From positions 5,087,501 to 5,151,500 of the forward strand of contig NZ_CP165727.1 in assembly GCF_041200175.1 (NCBI RefSeq): DNA of 64,000 bases, in the 5' to 3' direction. The translations under genes and the position numbers were made by a program. The DNA is from Streptomyces sp. R33. Its GTDB lineage: Bacteria > Actinomycetota > Actinomycetes > Streptomycetales > Streptomycetaceae. Of this stretch, positions 8,817 to 16,928 are shown one piece after another; position 1 is the first letter of the stretch; each line of letters opens with the position of its first letter. The notes beneath the pieces are model-generated. The model did not search any database. It was given only the letters and a program-made list of their open reading frames with translations, and was not told where the DNA came from.

Positions 8817-10105
8817 AGTCGCCACGGGCGCTGCACATCATCACGGGGCTCGGGGTCGGCGGCGCCGAGCAGCAACTGAGGCTGCTGCTGCGGCACATGC
8901 CGATGCGCTGCGACGTGCTGACCCTGACCAACCCCGGGCCGGTGGCCGAGGGGCTGCGGGCCGACGGGGTCCGGGTGGTGCACCTGGGGATGCGGGGCAA
9001 CCGGGACCTGGGGGCGCTGCCGAGGCTGGTGCGGTTCATCCGGCGCGAGCAGTACGACCTCGTGCACACGCACCTGTACCGGGCCTGCGTGTACGGGCGG
9101 CTCGCGGCCCGGCTCGCGGGGGTCGGGGCGACCGTGGCCACCGAGCACTCCCTCGGCGAGGGCGAGATCGAGGGCCGGCGGCTGACGTCCGGGGTGCGGG
9201 CGCTGTACCTGGCCAGTGAGCGGCTGGGCGCGGCGACCGTGGCGGTGTCGGACACCGTGGCGGCGCGGCTGGAGGGGTGGGGCGTGCCGGCCGCGCGGGT
9301 GCATGTCGTACCGAACGGGATCGAGGCCGTCCGCTTCCGCTTCGACGAAGGCGTGCGCAGGGCCACCCGGGCCCGCAGCGGGCTGCCCGAACGGGCGTTC
9401 GTGGTCGGCGGGGTCGGGCGGCTGGTGCCGGGCAAGCGGTTCGACTCGCTGGTCCGGGCGGTGGCGGCGCTGCCGGGCGCGCATCTGCTGCTCGCCGGGG
9501 ACGGTCCGGAGCGGGCGGCGCTGCGGCGGCTGGCGGCGGAGCTGGGCGCGCAGAGCCGGGTCCATCTGTTGGGGGAGCGGGACCCGCTGGGCGACAGCGC
9601 GGACGGGCGGACGCCGGGGATCCCGGCGCTGCTGGCCGCGATGGACGTCTTCGTGTCGCCGTCGCGGGAGGAGGCGTTCGGGCTGGCGGTCGTGGAGGCG
9701 CTGGCTGCGGGGCTGCCCGTGCTGCACGTCACCTGTCCGGCGATCGACGACCTCCCGGCGGCGCAGGCGCCGGGGGCGCGGCGGATCGGGACCGGGACGG
9801 AGGAGCTGGTCGCCGCCCTGCGCGGGCACATGGAGGCGGGCGCGCGTCGGCTGCCGCCGCCACCAGTGGTCCGCCGCTACGACATCGCCCGCAGCGCGGA
9901 CCAGCTCCTCGAGGTCTACGCCCTGGCCCTGTCCGGAGCCCCGGCCCCTGCGCCCCGGCCGCCGGCCGGGCCGGAACTGCCGGGCTGCGCCGTGGAAGGC
10001 GCTGCGGTGCGGTCGACGGCCGGCCGCAGGCCGGACTCCCGGGGCGCTGACCCGGACCCCGCGCCTCACACGCCGGCGGGGCTGGAAGTGCCGCCGGGCG
10101 GTTGA
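8813..10105 (+). CDS. GT4-family glycosyltransferase
   Basis: Second glycosyltransferase of the cluster, about 430 residues. The N-terminal domain begins with HIITGLGVGGAEQQLRLLL, the typical GT4 acceptor-side glycine loop. The C-terminal domain has VGRLVPGKRFDSL and the EX7E element SREEAFGLAVVEALAAG. A Pro-rich, low-complexity tail of about 50 residues follows the catalytic fold. Its start overlaps the deacetylase stop. The 71-base gap after its stop, the largest within the operon, contains the ribosome site of the Wzz-like gene. It is similar in fold but not closely related to the glycosyltransferase at 2123, so two different linkages are probably made. Confidence 0.88.
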   Translation: MKSPRALHIITGLGVGGAEQQLRLLLRHMPMRCDVLTLTNPGPVAEGLRADGVRVVHLGMRGNRDLGALPRLVRFIRREQYDLVHTHLYRACVYGRLAARLAGVGATVATEHSLGEGEIEGRRLTSGVRALYLASERLGAATVAVSDTVAARLEGWGVPAARVHVVPNGIEAVRFRFDEGVRRATRARSGLPERAFVVGGVGRLVPGKRFDSLVRAVAALPGAHLLLAGDGPERAALRRLAAELGAQSRVHLLGERDPLGDSADGRTPGIPALLAAMDVFVSPSREEAFGLAVVEALAAGLPVLHVTCPAIDDLPAAQAPGARRIGTGTEELVAALRGHMEAGARRLPPPPVVRRYDIARSADQLLEVYALALSGAPAPAPRPPAGPELPGCAVEGAAVRSTAGRRPDSRGADPDPAPHTPAGLEVPPGG

Positions 10106-10176
10106 TTCACGCAGCGCCGAAGGGGCTCCCGACGCGGGGCCCGAAAGAACTCCCATTCCTCCAGGAAGGCACGTAG

Positions 10177-10887
10177 ATGGCTGACACCGCCGATCAGAAG
10201 AAGTCCGATCAGAAGAAGACCGACCGCCGTCGTCGCAGGGTGCGGCTGCTGCCGCCGCCCGCGTGGTGGCCTCTGCCCGTCGCCGCCGCTCTCGGGCTGG
10301 CCGCGGGCGGGGCGTACGGGGTGCTCAAGGCGCCCGAGTACGCCGCCACCAGCTACGTCGTCGCCGTCCCGGACGACACCACCGAGCCCGCGACCGCCCT
10401 CGGCTTCGCCCAGGCGTACGCGCGCATCGCGACCAGCAGTTCCACCCTCGCGTACGCCCAGCCCCGGGCGGGCATCAGCGCCCGCCGGCTCCGTACGCAG
10501 GTGCGCGCCGAGACCTCCCCCGAGTCCCCGATGATCGCCATCACGGGAACGTCGAAGAGCCCGACCGAAGCCGCGGACATCGCCAACGCCGTTGCCGATG
10601 CGCTCTCGCTGAGCAGCAATCAGGCCGCCAAGAACACCGGCGTCCAGCTGCTGCTGTTCAACCAGGCCGTCGCGCCGAGCGAGCCCGCCTCGCCGTCCGC
10701 CACCGTCAGCGGGGCCGTCGGGCTGTGCGCCGGCGGGCTGCTCGGCGGGCTGTGGCTGCTGGCCCGGCCCGGCCGCAGCCGGCGGCCCGAGGGCCGGTCC
10801 GAGGAACAGCCGGTCGTCGAGGAGTACGCCTCCCTGCCCGCCCAGGGCGACCACAACGAGACCAAGGAGAAGGAGTCCGTGCGATGA
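10177..10887 (+). CDS. Wzz/YveK-like chain-length or export co-polymerase membrane protein
   Basis: Membrane protein of 236 residues with a basic N-terminus, a first transmembrane helix (about residues 30-48), an extracytoplasmic domain of about 120 residues, and a second helix (about residues 170-190). This is the N-in/C-in Wzz arrangement. The segments YAATSYVVAVPD and ITGTSKSPTEAADIANAVADAL resemble the Wzz/CapA domain, whose C-terminal part would follow in BY-kinase systems. No tyrosine-kinase domain or Tyr cluster is present here or next door, so chain-length control would be kinase-independent or use a kinase outside the window. AGGAAGG precedes the ATG. The stop overlaps the start of the acyltransferase gene. 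Confidence 0.75.
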   Translation: MADTADQKKSDQKKTDRRRRRVRLLPPPAWWPLPVAAALGLAAGGAYGVLKAPEYAATSYVVAVPDDTTEPATALGFAQAYARIATSSSTLAYAQPRAGISARRLRTQVRAETSPESPMIAITGTSKSPTEAADIANAVADALSLSSNQAAKNTGVQLLLFNQAVAPSEPASPSATVSGAVGLCAGGLLGGLWLLARPGRSRRPEGRSEEQPVVEEYASLPAQGDHNETKEKESVR

Positions 10888-12026
10888 CTACGGGCTCCAC
10901 CGGGGCCCTGTCGGTGACGCTGTGCCGCGACCCCCGGCAGTTCGCCGCGCTGGAAGAGCCGTGGAACCGGCTCTTCCGGGCCTGTCCCACCGCCACTCCC
11001 TTCCAGAGCCACGCCTGGCTGCACTCCTGGTGGCTCTCGTACGGCCGGGACGGGCGGCTGCGCATCGTGCTCGTACGGCGCGGCGGGGAACTCGTCGGCG
11101 CCTGCGCGCTGATGCTCGTCCACCGGCCGCTGCCGCTCCTGGTGCCGCTCGGCGGCGGCATCACCGACTACTTCGACGTGCTCGTGGACGCGCAGTACGC
11201 CGACCAGGTCGTTCCGGCGCTGGCCCGCGGGCTGCACCGGGCCGCCCGCGGCGCGGTCGTCGACCTGCGCGAGGTGCGGCCCGGGGCCGCCGCCGAGGCG
11301 CTGTACGGCCAGTGGCCGGGGATCCGGAGCAAGCTCGCCGACTCCACCTGCATGGAGCTGCCCGCGCTGCCGTTCGACGAGCTGGTCAAGCGGATGCCGG
11401 CCTCGGGTGCCCAGCGGGTCCGGGCCAAGCTGCGCAAGACCGACGCGGCCGGGATCGAGGAGCACGAGGTCACCGAGCAGGAGGTGCCGCGCGCGGTACG
11501 GACGCTGCTGCAGCTCCACGAGAAGCAGTGGCGCGGCCGCGGGGTGACCCCGGAGCACCTCAGGCCCCGTTTCGCCGAGCACCTGACCCGGGCCACCCGG
11601 CGGATGGTGCGGGCCGGCGAGGGCCGGCTGACCGAGTTCCGGCTGGACGGGAAGGTGGTCGCCGCCAACGTCACCCTGCTGTCGGGGGCGTTGAGCGGCG
11701 GCTACCTGTACGGGGCCGACCCGGACCTGCGGACCCGGAAGGTGGACGTGGCGACGCTGTTGCTGCGCTACGAGGCCGGCCGCGCCCTCGCGGAGGGCCG
11801 CCCGGTGGTGAGCTTCCTGCGCGGCAACGAGCCGTACAAGAACCACTGGCGGCCCGAGACGGTCGTCAACCAGCGGTTCCTGCTGGCCAGGACGGCGCTC
11901 GCGCCCCTGCTCCGCCTGCACGAATCGCAGGTGACGGGGCGCGAGCGTGCGGTGGACGCGCTGCGCGAGGCCCTGCCGGCCGCCAGGGACTGGCGGGCGC
12001 GGCTCAACGAACTGCGGGTCCGATGA
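10884..12026 (+). CDS. FemAB/CelD-type GNAT acyltransferase
   Basis: Protein of about 380 residues resembling the BioF2-like/FemAB fold (CelD, cellulose biosynthesis family) found in many exopolysaccharide clusters. Visible family segments are TPFQSHAWLHSWWLSYG near the N-terminus, RRGGELVGACALML, LHEKQWRGRGVTPEHLRP and GGYLYGADPDLR toward the C-terminus, ending in the FLRGNEPYKNHWRPE region. Members are thought to transfer acyl or aminoacyl groups to glycan intermediates. It is the last gene of the operon, starting at an ATGA overlap. Its stop lies only five bases from the stop of the convergent GH26 gene, with no hairpin between, so the two 3' ends may overlap as antisense transcripts. Confidence 0.82.
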   Translation: MTTGSTGALSVTLCRDPRQFAALEEPWNRLFRACPTATPFQSHAWLHSWWLSYGRDGRLRIVLVRRGGELVGACALMLVHRPLPLLVPLGGGITDYFDVLVDAQYADQVVPALARGLHRAARGAVVDLREVRPGAAAEALYGQWPGIRSKLADSTCMELPALPFDELVKRMPASGAQRVRAKLRKTDAAGIEEHEVTEQEVPRAVRTLLQLHEKQWRGRGVTPEHLRPRFAEHLTRATRRMVRAGEGRLTEFRLDGKVVAANVTLLSGALSGGYLYGADPDLRTRKVDVATLLLRYEAGRALAEGRPVVSFLRGNEPYKNHWRPETVVNQRFLLARTALAPLLRLHESQVTGRERAVDALREALPAARDWRARLNELRVR

Positions 12027-12031
12027 CGGTT

Positions 12032-13639
12032 CTACCAGGGCCAGAAGCCGGAGTCCTTGCCCCAGTTGATCTTGATGCAGACCGACTGCTTGCCGACCAG
12101 CTTGGAGAGCCACTCGCCGAAGTTGAGCGGCACGCACCACTCCGTGCTGTTGGCGGGCGGTTCGGGGGGCTCGGGCTTCGGCACGACCGGGCTCGGGACG
12201 GGGCTCGGGACCGGGACCTCCGGCGACGGGACCGGGTTCGGGATCTCCGGCGACGGGACCGGCACCGGGACGGGGTCCGGGCTCGGGTCCACCGGGGTCT
12301 CGGGCGACGGGACCGCCGGCGAGGGCTCGGGCACGGGCTCGGGGACCGGCACGGGCTCGGGCACCGGCACGGGCTCGGGGCTCGGGCTCGTGCTCGGGAT
12401 CTCCGGCGAGGGGACCGGCACCGGCACCGGGACCGGGAGCGGGAGCGGGACCTGCGGACTCGGGATCTGCGGGATCTCCGGGATCTCCGGCGACGGGATC
12501 GCCGGGGAGGGCACGGGGATCTCGGGGGTCGGGATCTGCGGGATCGGCACGACCGGCGTCGGGATCACCGGGGTCGGTACGACCGGGGTCGGTACGACGG
12601 GCGTCGGCACGACCGGCGTCGGGATGACCGGCGTGGGCACCACGGGCGTCGGGACCGGGTCCGGACGCTGGGGCGCGAGCGCGGCCCGGAAGGCCTTCGC
12701 GGACTTCGGGTTCTGCTTGCACTGCCACACGCCGTGCGGGCAGTAGTCCGTGATGGTGTGGTACAGCGGCCTGTGCTGCTCGATCCACTTCAGCATGCGC
12801 CGCACGTACTCCGCGTTGTCCCCGTGCCGGAACAGCCCCCACTCCGGGTACGAGATCTCTTTGCCGTGCGCTTTCGCGAAATCCACGTGCTGCTGGAGCC
12901 CGTACGGCTGCTTGACCATCTCGTCGAACGTCTTGCCGGGAGCCTGGTCGTACGAATCCATGCCGACGATGTCGACCACGTCGTCGCCCGGGTAGCAGTT
13001 GGTCCAGCCGATCGCGTCCGACCCGCGGTTGGGGGCGTAATCGAACTTGAACTCCGCACCGGGGACGGAGCGCATCGCGTTGACGATCCGCCGCCAGTAC
13101 TGCTTCCAGCCCTCCGGGTCCGGCGCGCAGCGGTGGGTGTACGTGGCGCCGTTCATCTCCCAGCCGAGCACGATCACCGTGTCCGGGACGCCCAGCTCCA
13201 CCAGCCGTCGGGCGAGCTTCTCGAAGTGCCGGTCGAACTCGCCCTTCGCACCCGCCCGGATCAGCTGCGCCACCTTGCGGTCGGGGACCCGGTCCTCGTT
13301 GCGCTCCTGCATGGGCACGTTCAGGACGAACAGCCGGTCCGCCTTGGCACGGCGCCACTCGGCCCACGGCTCCAGGAAGTCGGGGCCCTCGATGCGGGCC
13401 CAGCGGTCCCCGGGCAGATAGGTGTGGCCGACCCGGATCTCCTTGCCGCCCAGCCAGCGCGACAGGTTGGGGATCCGGGCGACTCCGGGCGGACCGGAGT
13501 CGAGAAAGGCGCCCACGGCGATGTCGGAGCCCTTGGGCTGCTCCCGCTCGGGGGCCGCGAGCGCGGCCCCGGTGGCGAGCAGTCCGGCCGTGACCGTACC
13601 GATGCAGGTGCTCGCCAGTCGGCGGTGTGGTCTGGGCAT
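12032..13639 (-). CDS. Secreted GH26-like beta-mannanase with Val-Pro-Thr-Pro linker
   Basis: Exported glycoside hydrolase of about 535 residues. A signal peptide (to about residue 28) is followed by a catalytic domain of about 310 residues. [11 protein letters not shown] carries the likely acid/base Glu161 and YPEWGLF the likely nucleophile Glu266, the clan GH-A arrangement of GH26. A Pro-rich tail of roughly 170 residues follows ([12 protein letters not shown]-type units), ending in a short Cys/Trp-containing terminus ([11 protein letters not shown] to FWPW) that may anchor or bind. The ATG at 13639 has GGGAG just upstream. It converges on the polysaccharide operon, which suggests a role in trimming or releasing that polymer; mannan degradation is the family-based alternative. 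Confidence 0.85.
   Translation of the reverse strand: MPRPHRRLASTCIGTVTAGLLATGAALAAPEREQPKGSDIAVGAFLDSGPPGVARIPNLSRWLGGKEIRVGHTYLPGDRWARIEGPDFLEPWAEWRRAKADRLFVLNVPMQERNEDRVPDRKVAQLIRAGAKGEFDRHFEKLARRLVELGVPDTVIVLGWEMNGATYTHRCAPDPEGWKQYWRRIVNAMRSVPGAEFKFDYAPNRGSDAIGWTNCYPGDDVVDIVGMDSYDQAPGKTFDEMVKQPYGLQQHVDFAKAHGKEISYPEWGLFRHGDNAEYVRRMLKWIEQHRPLYHTITDYCPHGVWQCKQNPKSAKAFRAALAPQRPDPVPTPVVPTPVIPTPVVPTPVVPTPVVPTPVIPTPVVPIPQIPTPEIPVPSPAIPSPEIPEIPQIPSPQVPLPLPVPVPVPVPSPEIPSTSPSPEPVPVPEPVPVPEPVPEPSPAVPSPETPVDPSPDPVPVPVPSPEIPNPVPSPEVPVPSPVPSPVVPKPEPPEPPANSTEWCVPLNFGEWLSKLVGKQSVCIKINWGKDSGFWPW
12150..12665 (-). repeat. Tandem 15-base repeats encoding Pro-Thr-Pro-Val-Val units
   Basis: In-frame low-complexity array in the GH26-like gene. 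The most regular part (about 12545-12660) repeats a 15-base unit encoding [10 protein letters not shown] and similar variants; toward the C-terminus it drifts into mixed units rich in Pro, Ser and Glu. Such arrays vary in copy number between strains and act as extended cell-wall-spanning linkers. Confidence 0.9.
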
Positions 13640-13771
13640 GGCGTCTCCCGAGCTTTCCTGAATCGGTGTGCTTGTCAAAGACGTTAGGCATCACATCTGA
13701 CGAATGGCCTGTCCGGTGACCGCTGCGTAGGCCATTCGCAGCTGCGCATCCTCCCCGCTTGGTCCGACTAG

Positions 13772-15226
13772 GTGAAAGACACCGTTCCCATGCACGCGTT
13801 CGACGGCCATGTGCCTGCTGTAGTGCTCAGACTCGATCGGAATCCGTTCCACCACGGAACCCTCGGCGCCGTCAGATCTCTCGGGCGGAGGGGCGTGGAG
13901 GTCCATGCCGTCGTCGAGGCCGGGGGAGGTCCCATGGGGCGCTCGCGCTACCTGCACGCCGTGCATCCCGGACCGGCCGGCGGGCTGGACCCGGAGGCTC
14001 CGGAGACGCTGCTGGAGTGCCTGGTCGGGGTGTCGGAGCGGATCGGCAGGCCGGCGGTGCTCGTCGCGATGGACGACCTGAGCGCCATCGCCGTCGCGCG
14101 GATCGCACCGATGCTGGACGGGCGGTTCCGGATCCCCCATCAGCCCGACGGGCTGCCGGCGCGGGTGGCGGACAAGGCCGAGCTGGCGCTGCTGTGCGCA
14201 CGCTGGGACATCCCGCACCCGGAGACGGTGATCCCGGCGAGCGGGGCGGAGGCGGCGGAGGCCGCGTGGCGCCTCGGCCTGCCGGCGGTCGCCAAGTGGA
14301 GCCGGCCCTGGCTGCTGCCCCCGGGCGGCGGGCTGCGCAGCACCACGCTCGTGCACACCGCCGCCGAGGCGCGCCGCCTTTACGAGCGCACGGCGGAGGC
14401 CGGGAGCCGGCTGCTGCTCCAGCGGTTCCTGCCGGCCGGGACGGACACCGACTGGTTCTTCCACGGAGCCTTCGCCCGGGGCGGGCACCCGCTGCTGGCG
14501 GGGTCGGGCCGCAAGGAGCTGTCCTGGCCCGTACGGACGGGGCTGACGGCGGTGGGGCGCTGGCTGCCGGATCCGGCGGTGGAGGAGGCGGGGCTGCGGC
14601 TCGCCGAACGGCTGGGCTACCAGGGGATCCTGGACCTGGACTTCCGCCGGGACGAGCAGGGCTGTTTCCGGCTGGTGGACTTCAACCCCCGGCCGGGCGC
14701 ACAGTTCCGGCTGTTCACGGATGCGGGCGGGCTGGACGTGGTCCAGGCGATGTACCTGGATCTGACGGGGCAACGGGTCCCGGAGCCCGCGGGCGGTCCG
14801 GGCCGGGTGTTCGTCGCGGAGAACTACGCCCTGCTGGCGTCGCTCCGCGGCCGCCGGCTCCCGTGGCGGTCCCCGGCCCGCCCGCCGCTCCCGTCCCCCT
14901 CGGCACCCGAAGACGCCGGGCCGGGGCAGGACCGCGCCGCGGGCGGCGGGCCCGGGCGGCTGGTGCGGCCGGTGCGGGTGGCGCCGCGGGCGGAGCGGGG
15001 GCGGGTGGAAGCGGCCTGGTTCGCCGCCGACGACCCGATGCCCTTCCTCGGGATGCTCGCCGCGTTCCTGGGCCGGGGCGCGGCGAAGGGGGTGCGCGCG
15101 CTGCGCGGCGTACCGGCACACGGCCGCCGTACGGCCCGGGCCGTGGTCCGCGCCCCGCGCCAGCGCGCCCGCGACCTGACCCCGCCGACCGCTCCTGCCG
15201 AACCGGACGAACTGGTGACCCGATGA
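13772..15226 (+). CDS. ATP-grasp domain ligase (carbamoyl-phosphate-synthase-like)
   Basis: ATP-grasp enzyme of about 484 residues, predicted to activate a carboxylate as acyl phosphate for attack by an amine or other nucleophile. The N-terminal Rossmann-like part starts AVVLRLDRNPFHHGTLGAVRSL. The ATP-binding core has GLPAVAKWSRPW and LLLQRFLPAGTDTDWFFHGAF, and the metal-binding end is GILDLDFRRDE...LVDFNPRPGAQ, which shows the Asp/Glu and Asn-Pro-Arg typical of the fold. A Pro-rich insert precedes a basic C-terminal tail. The GTG at 13772 or the ATG at 13790 could be the start. It shares a 132-base divergent region with the GH26 gene, and its stop overlaps a short downstream ORF. The substrate is unknown. 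Confidence 0.82.
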   Translation: MKDTVPMHAFDGHVPAVVLRLDRNPFHHGTLGAVRSLGRRGVEVHAVVEAGGGPMGRSRYLHAVHPGPAGGLDPEAPETLLECLVGVSERIGRPAVLVAMDDLSAIAVARIAPMLDGRFRIPHQPDGLPARVADKAELALLCARWDIPHPETVIPASGAEAAEAAWRLGLPAVAKWSRPWLLPPGGGLRSTTLVHTAAEARRLYERTAEAGSRLLLQRFLPAGTDTDWFFHGAFARGGHPLLAGSGRKELSWPVRTGLTAVGRWLPDPAVEEAGLRLAERLGYQGILDLDFRRDEQGCFRLVDFNPRPGAQFRLFTDAGGLDVVQAMYLDLTGQRVPEPAGGPGRVFVAENYALLASLRGRRLPWRSPARPPLPSPSAPEDAGPGQDRAAGGGPGRLVRPVRVAPRAERGRVEAAWFAADDPMPFLGMLAAFLGRGAAKGVRALRGVPAHGRRTARAVVRAPRQRARDLTPPTAPAEPDELVTR

Positions 15227-15339
15227 CGCCCCGCCATCGGCCCCCGTCGCCGTCTCCGGCGCCGCGGGGGCCCGACATGCGCAGGGCCGGAGGCACTGGC
15301 ACGGGCGAGGGGCCCATGAGACTGGAGGGACAGCGGTGA
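15223..15339 (+). CDS. Possible 38-residue bridging ORF
   Basis: The ATG at 15223 overlaps the stop of the ATP-grasp gene (ATGA), and the TGA at 15337 overlaps the GTG of the flavoprotein gene (GTGA). The product would be a Pro/Arg/Gly-rich, 38-residue peptide beginning MTPRHRPPSP. It matches no family I know. It may be a real small protein or only a translated spacer that couples the two enzymes. Confidence 0.35.
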   Translation: MTPRHRPPSPSPAPRGPDMRRAGGTGTGEGPMRLEGQR

Positions 15340-16619
15340 CGCGGGTGGACGATCTCGTCGTGGTCGGCGCCGGGCCGTACGGGCTGTCGATCGCCGCGCA
15401 CGCGGCGGCGGCGGGTCTCGGAGTACGGGTGCTCGGACGGCCCATGGCCTCGTGGCGGGACCACATGCCCGAGGGCATGTACCTGAAGTCGGAGCCCTGG
15501 TCCTCCAACCTGTCCGCGCCCGGCGGCCGGCACACCCTCGCCGCCTACTGCGCCACCCGCGGGCTGGCGGCCGAGCACGGCAGCCCGCTCCCGATCGGCA
15601 CCTTCAGCTCGTACGGCATGTGGTTCGCCCGCCGCGCCGCGCCCGAGGTGGAGGAGGTGACGGTCACCGAGGTCAGCCCGCAGGGCGACGGGTTCCTGGT
15701 CCGCACCGCCGAGGGGCCGCCGCTGCTCGCCCGTACGGTCGCGATCGCCGTCGGGGTGATGCCGTTCGTGCACTTCCCCGAGGCGCTGCGGGATCTGCCC
15801 CCCGGGCACTGCTCGCACAGCAGCGGCCACCGCGACCTGGCCCGGTTCGCCGGCCGCGAGGTCGCGGTGGTCGGGGCCGGGCAGGCGGCCCTAGAGACCG
15901 CCGCCCTGCTGGCCGAGAACGGGGCCCGGCCCTGTCTCGTCGCCCGCCGGTCCCGGCTGAACTGGAACACCGTGCCCCAGCCGCTGGAGCGCCCGGCCCT
16001 GCGCGCCCTGCGCGATCCGCACAGCGGCCTCGGCACCGGCTGGCGCAGCTGGGTGTGGTCGGAGCTGCCCTGGGCGGTGCGCCGGCTGCCCGCTCCGACC
16101 CGGGAGCGGATCGCCGCGACCGCGCTCGGGCCCGCCGGGGCCTGGTGGCTGCGGGACCGCTTCGAGCGGAGCGTCCCGGTGCTGCTGGGGCACCGGCTGC
16201 ACCGGGCGGTGCCGGTGGGCGGGCGGACCCGGCTCGGGCTGACCACCGCGGCCGGGGAGTCCGTCGTACTGGACGTCGCGCACGTCGTCGCGGCCACCGG
16301 GTTCGCCCCGCACCTGGACCGGCTGGAGCTGCTGGACGCCCGGCTGCGTGCCGTCCTCGGCACCGTCGGGGACAGCGGCACGCCGGAGCTCAGTGCCGGT
16401 TTCGAGTCCTCCTGGCCCGGGCTGTTCTTCGCGGGGCTGCTGACGGCTCCCTCATTCGGCCCTTCCATGCGATTCGTGCACGGTGCGGGGTTCACGGCGG
16501 GGAGACTGGTCGGAGGAGTCCGAAAGCGCCTCGGCGCCCGGGGCAGGCCGACGGGCTCCGCCGGGACCGTACGGCCAGACCGGGCCGGTGCCGGGCATCC
16601 GAAGACGTCTCTGCGGTGA
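15336..16619 (+). CDS. FAD/NAD(P)-dependent oxidoreductase (flavin monooxygenase-like)
   Basis: Two-dinucleotide-fold flavoprotein of 427 residues. FAD binding is shown by VVVGAGPYGLSIAAHA at the N-terminus and NAD(P)H binding by VAVVGAGQAALETAALLAENG (about residue 180). ATGFAPHLDRL near the C-terminus is the ATG motif shared with flavin-containing and lysine/ornithine N-monooxygenases. SWRDHMPEGMYLKSEPW resembles the substrate-side loop of this group. The GTG start at 15336 overlaps the preceding ORF, and AGGGACAG serves as the ribosome site. The coupling to an ATP-grasp ligase suggests the pair works on one small molecule or glycan substituent. The substrate is unknown. Confidence 0.85.
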   Translation: MTRVDDLVVVGAGPYGLSIAAHAAAAGLGVRVLGRPMASWRDHMPEGMYLKSEPWSSNLSAPGGRHTLAAYCATRGLAAEHGSPLPIGTFSSYGMWFARRAAPEVEEVTVTEVSPQGDGFLVRTAEGPPLLARTVAIAVGVMPFVHFPEALRDLPPGHCSHSSGHRDLARFAGREVAVVGAGQAALETAALLAENGARPCLVARRSRLNWNTVPQPLERPALRALRDPHSGLGTGWRSWVWSELPWAVRRLPAPTRERIAATALGPAGAWWLRDRFERSVPVLLGHRLHRAVPVGGRTRLGLTTAAGESVVLDVAHVVAATGFAPHLDRLELLDARLRAVLGTVGDSGTPELSAGFESSWPGLFFAGLLTAPSFGPSMRFVHGAGFTAGRLVGGVRKRLGARGRPTGSAGTVRPDRAGAGHPKTSLR

Positions 16620-16637
16620 GGTCGAGAGGGGTCCGCG

Positions 16638-16928
16638 ATGAGTGCGGAGCAGGGAGCACAGGGCCGTGGCTGGGTACGCATTCCCGCCAGCCGGGCGGAG
16701 CAGCCCGCCGCGCCCAGGTCCGCCGCGCCGAGGACCGCCGCCGGGCCCAGGACCACACCGCCCAGGACCGCCTCGCCGTACGCCCCTCCCGCGCATGCGG
16801 CACCGGACCAGTCGACCATCTACCTCTCCCTCGTCAAGCGCTGGCGGGAGGCCGGGCGCACCCTTCCGGGGCATCCTGACGAGGAGTGGGAGCGGCTGAT
16901 CTCCCAGCCGTGCTGGCCCGGCCGTTAG
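16638..16928 (+). CDS. Small conserved-looking protein of unknown function
   Basis: The 96-residue product has an N-terminal half that is disordered and rich in Pro, Ala, Arg and Thr. The compact C-terminal segment (STIYLSLVKRWREAGRTLPG, then DEEWERLIS) looks folded and amphipathic. No signal peptide or membrane span is present. It lies 18 bases after the flavoprotein gene, and its TAG directly abuts the GTG of the phosphatase gene at 16929, so it is probably translated together with that signalling protein. I do not recognise a family. A partner or substrate of the phosphatase is a guess based only on position. Confidence 0.6.
   Translation: MSAEQGAQGRGWVRIPASRAEQPAAPRSAAPRTAAGPRTTPPRTASPYAPPAHAAPDQSTIYLSLVKRWREAGRTLPGHPDEEWERLISQPCWPGR

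Noticed and set aside
10620-13694. Very long minus-strand open frames (up to about 1,000 codons) across the polysaccharide genes and elsewhere
   Set aside because: They overlap clear family members, have low-complexity Arg/Pro/Gly translations and arise from the high third-position GC of the real genes.
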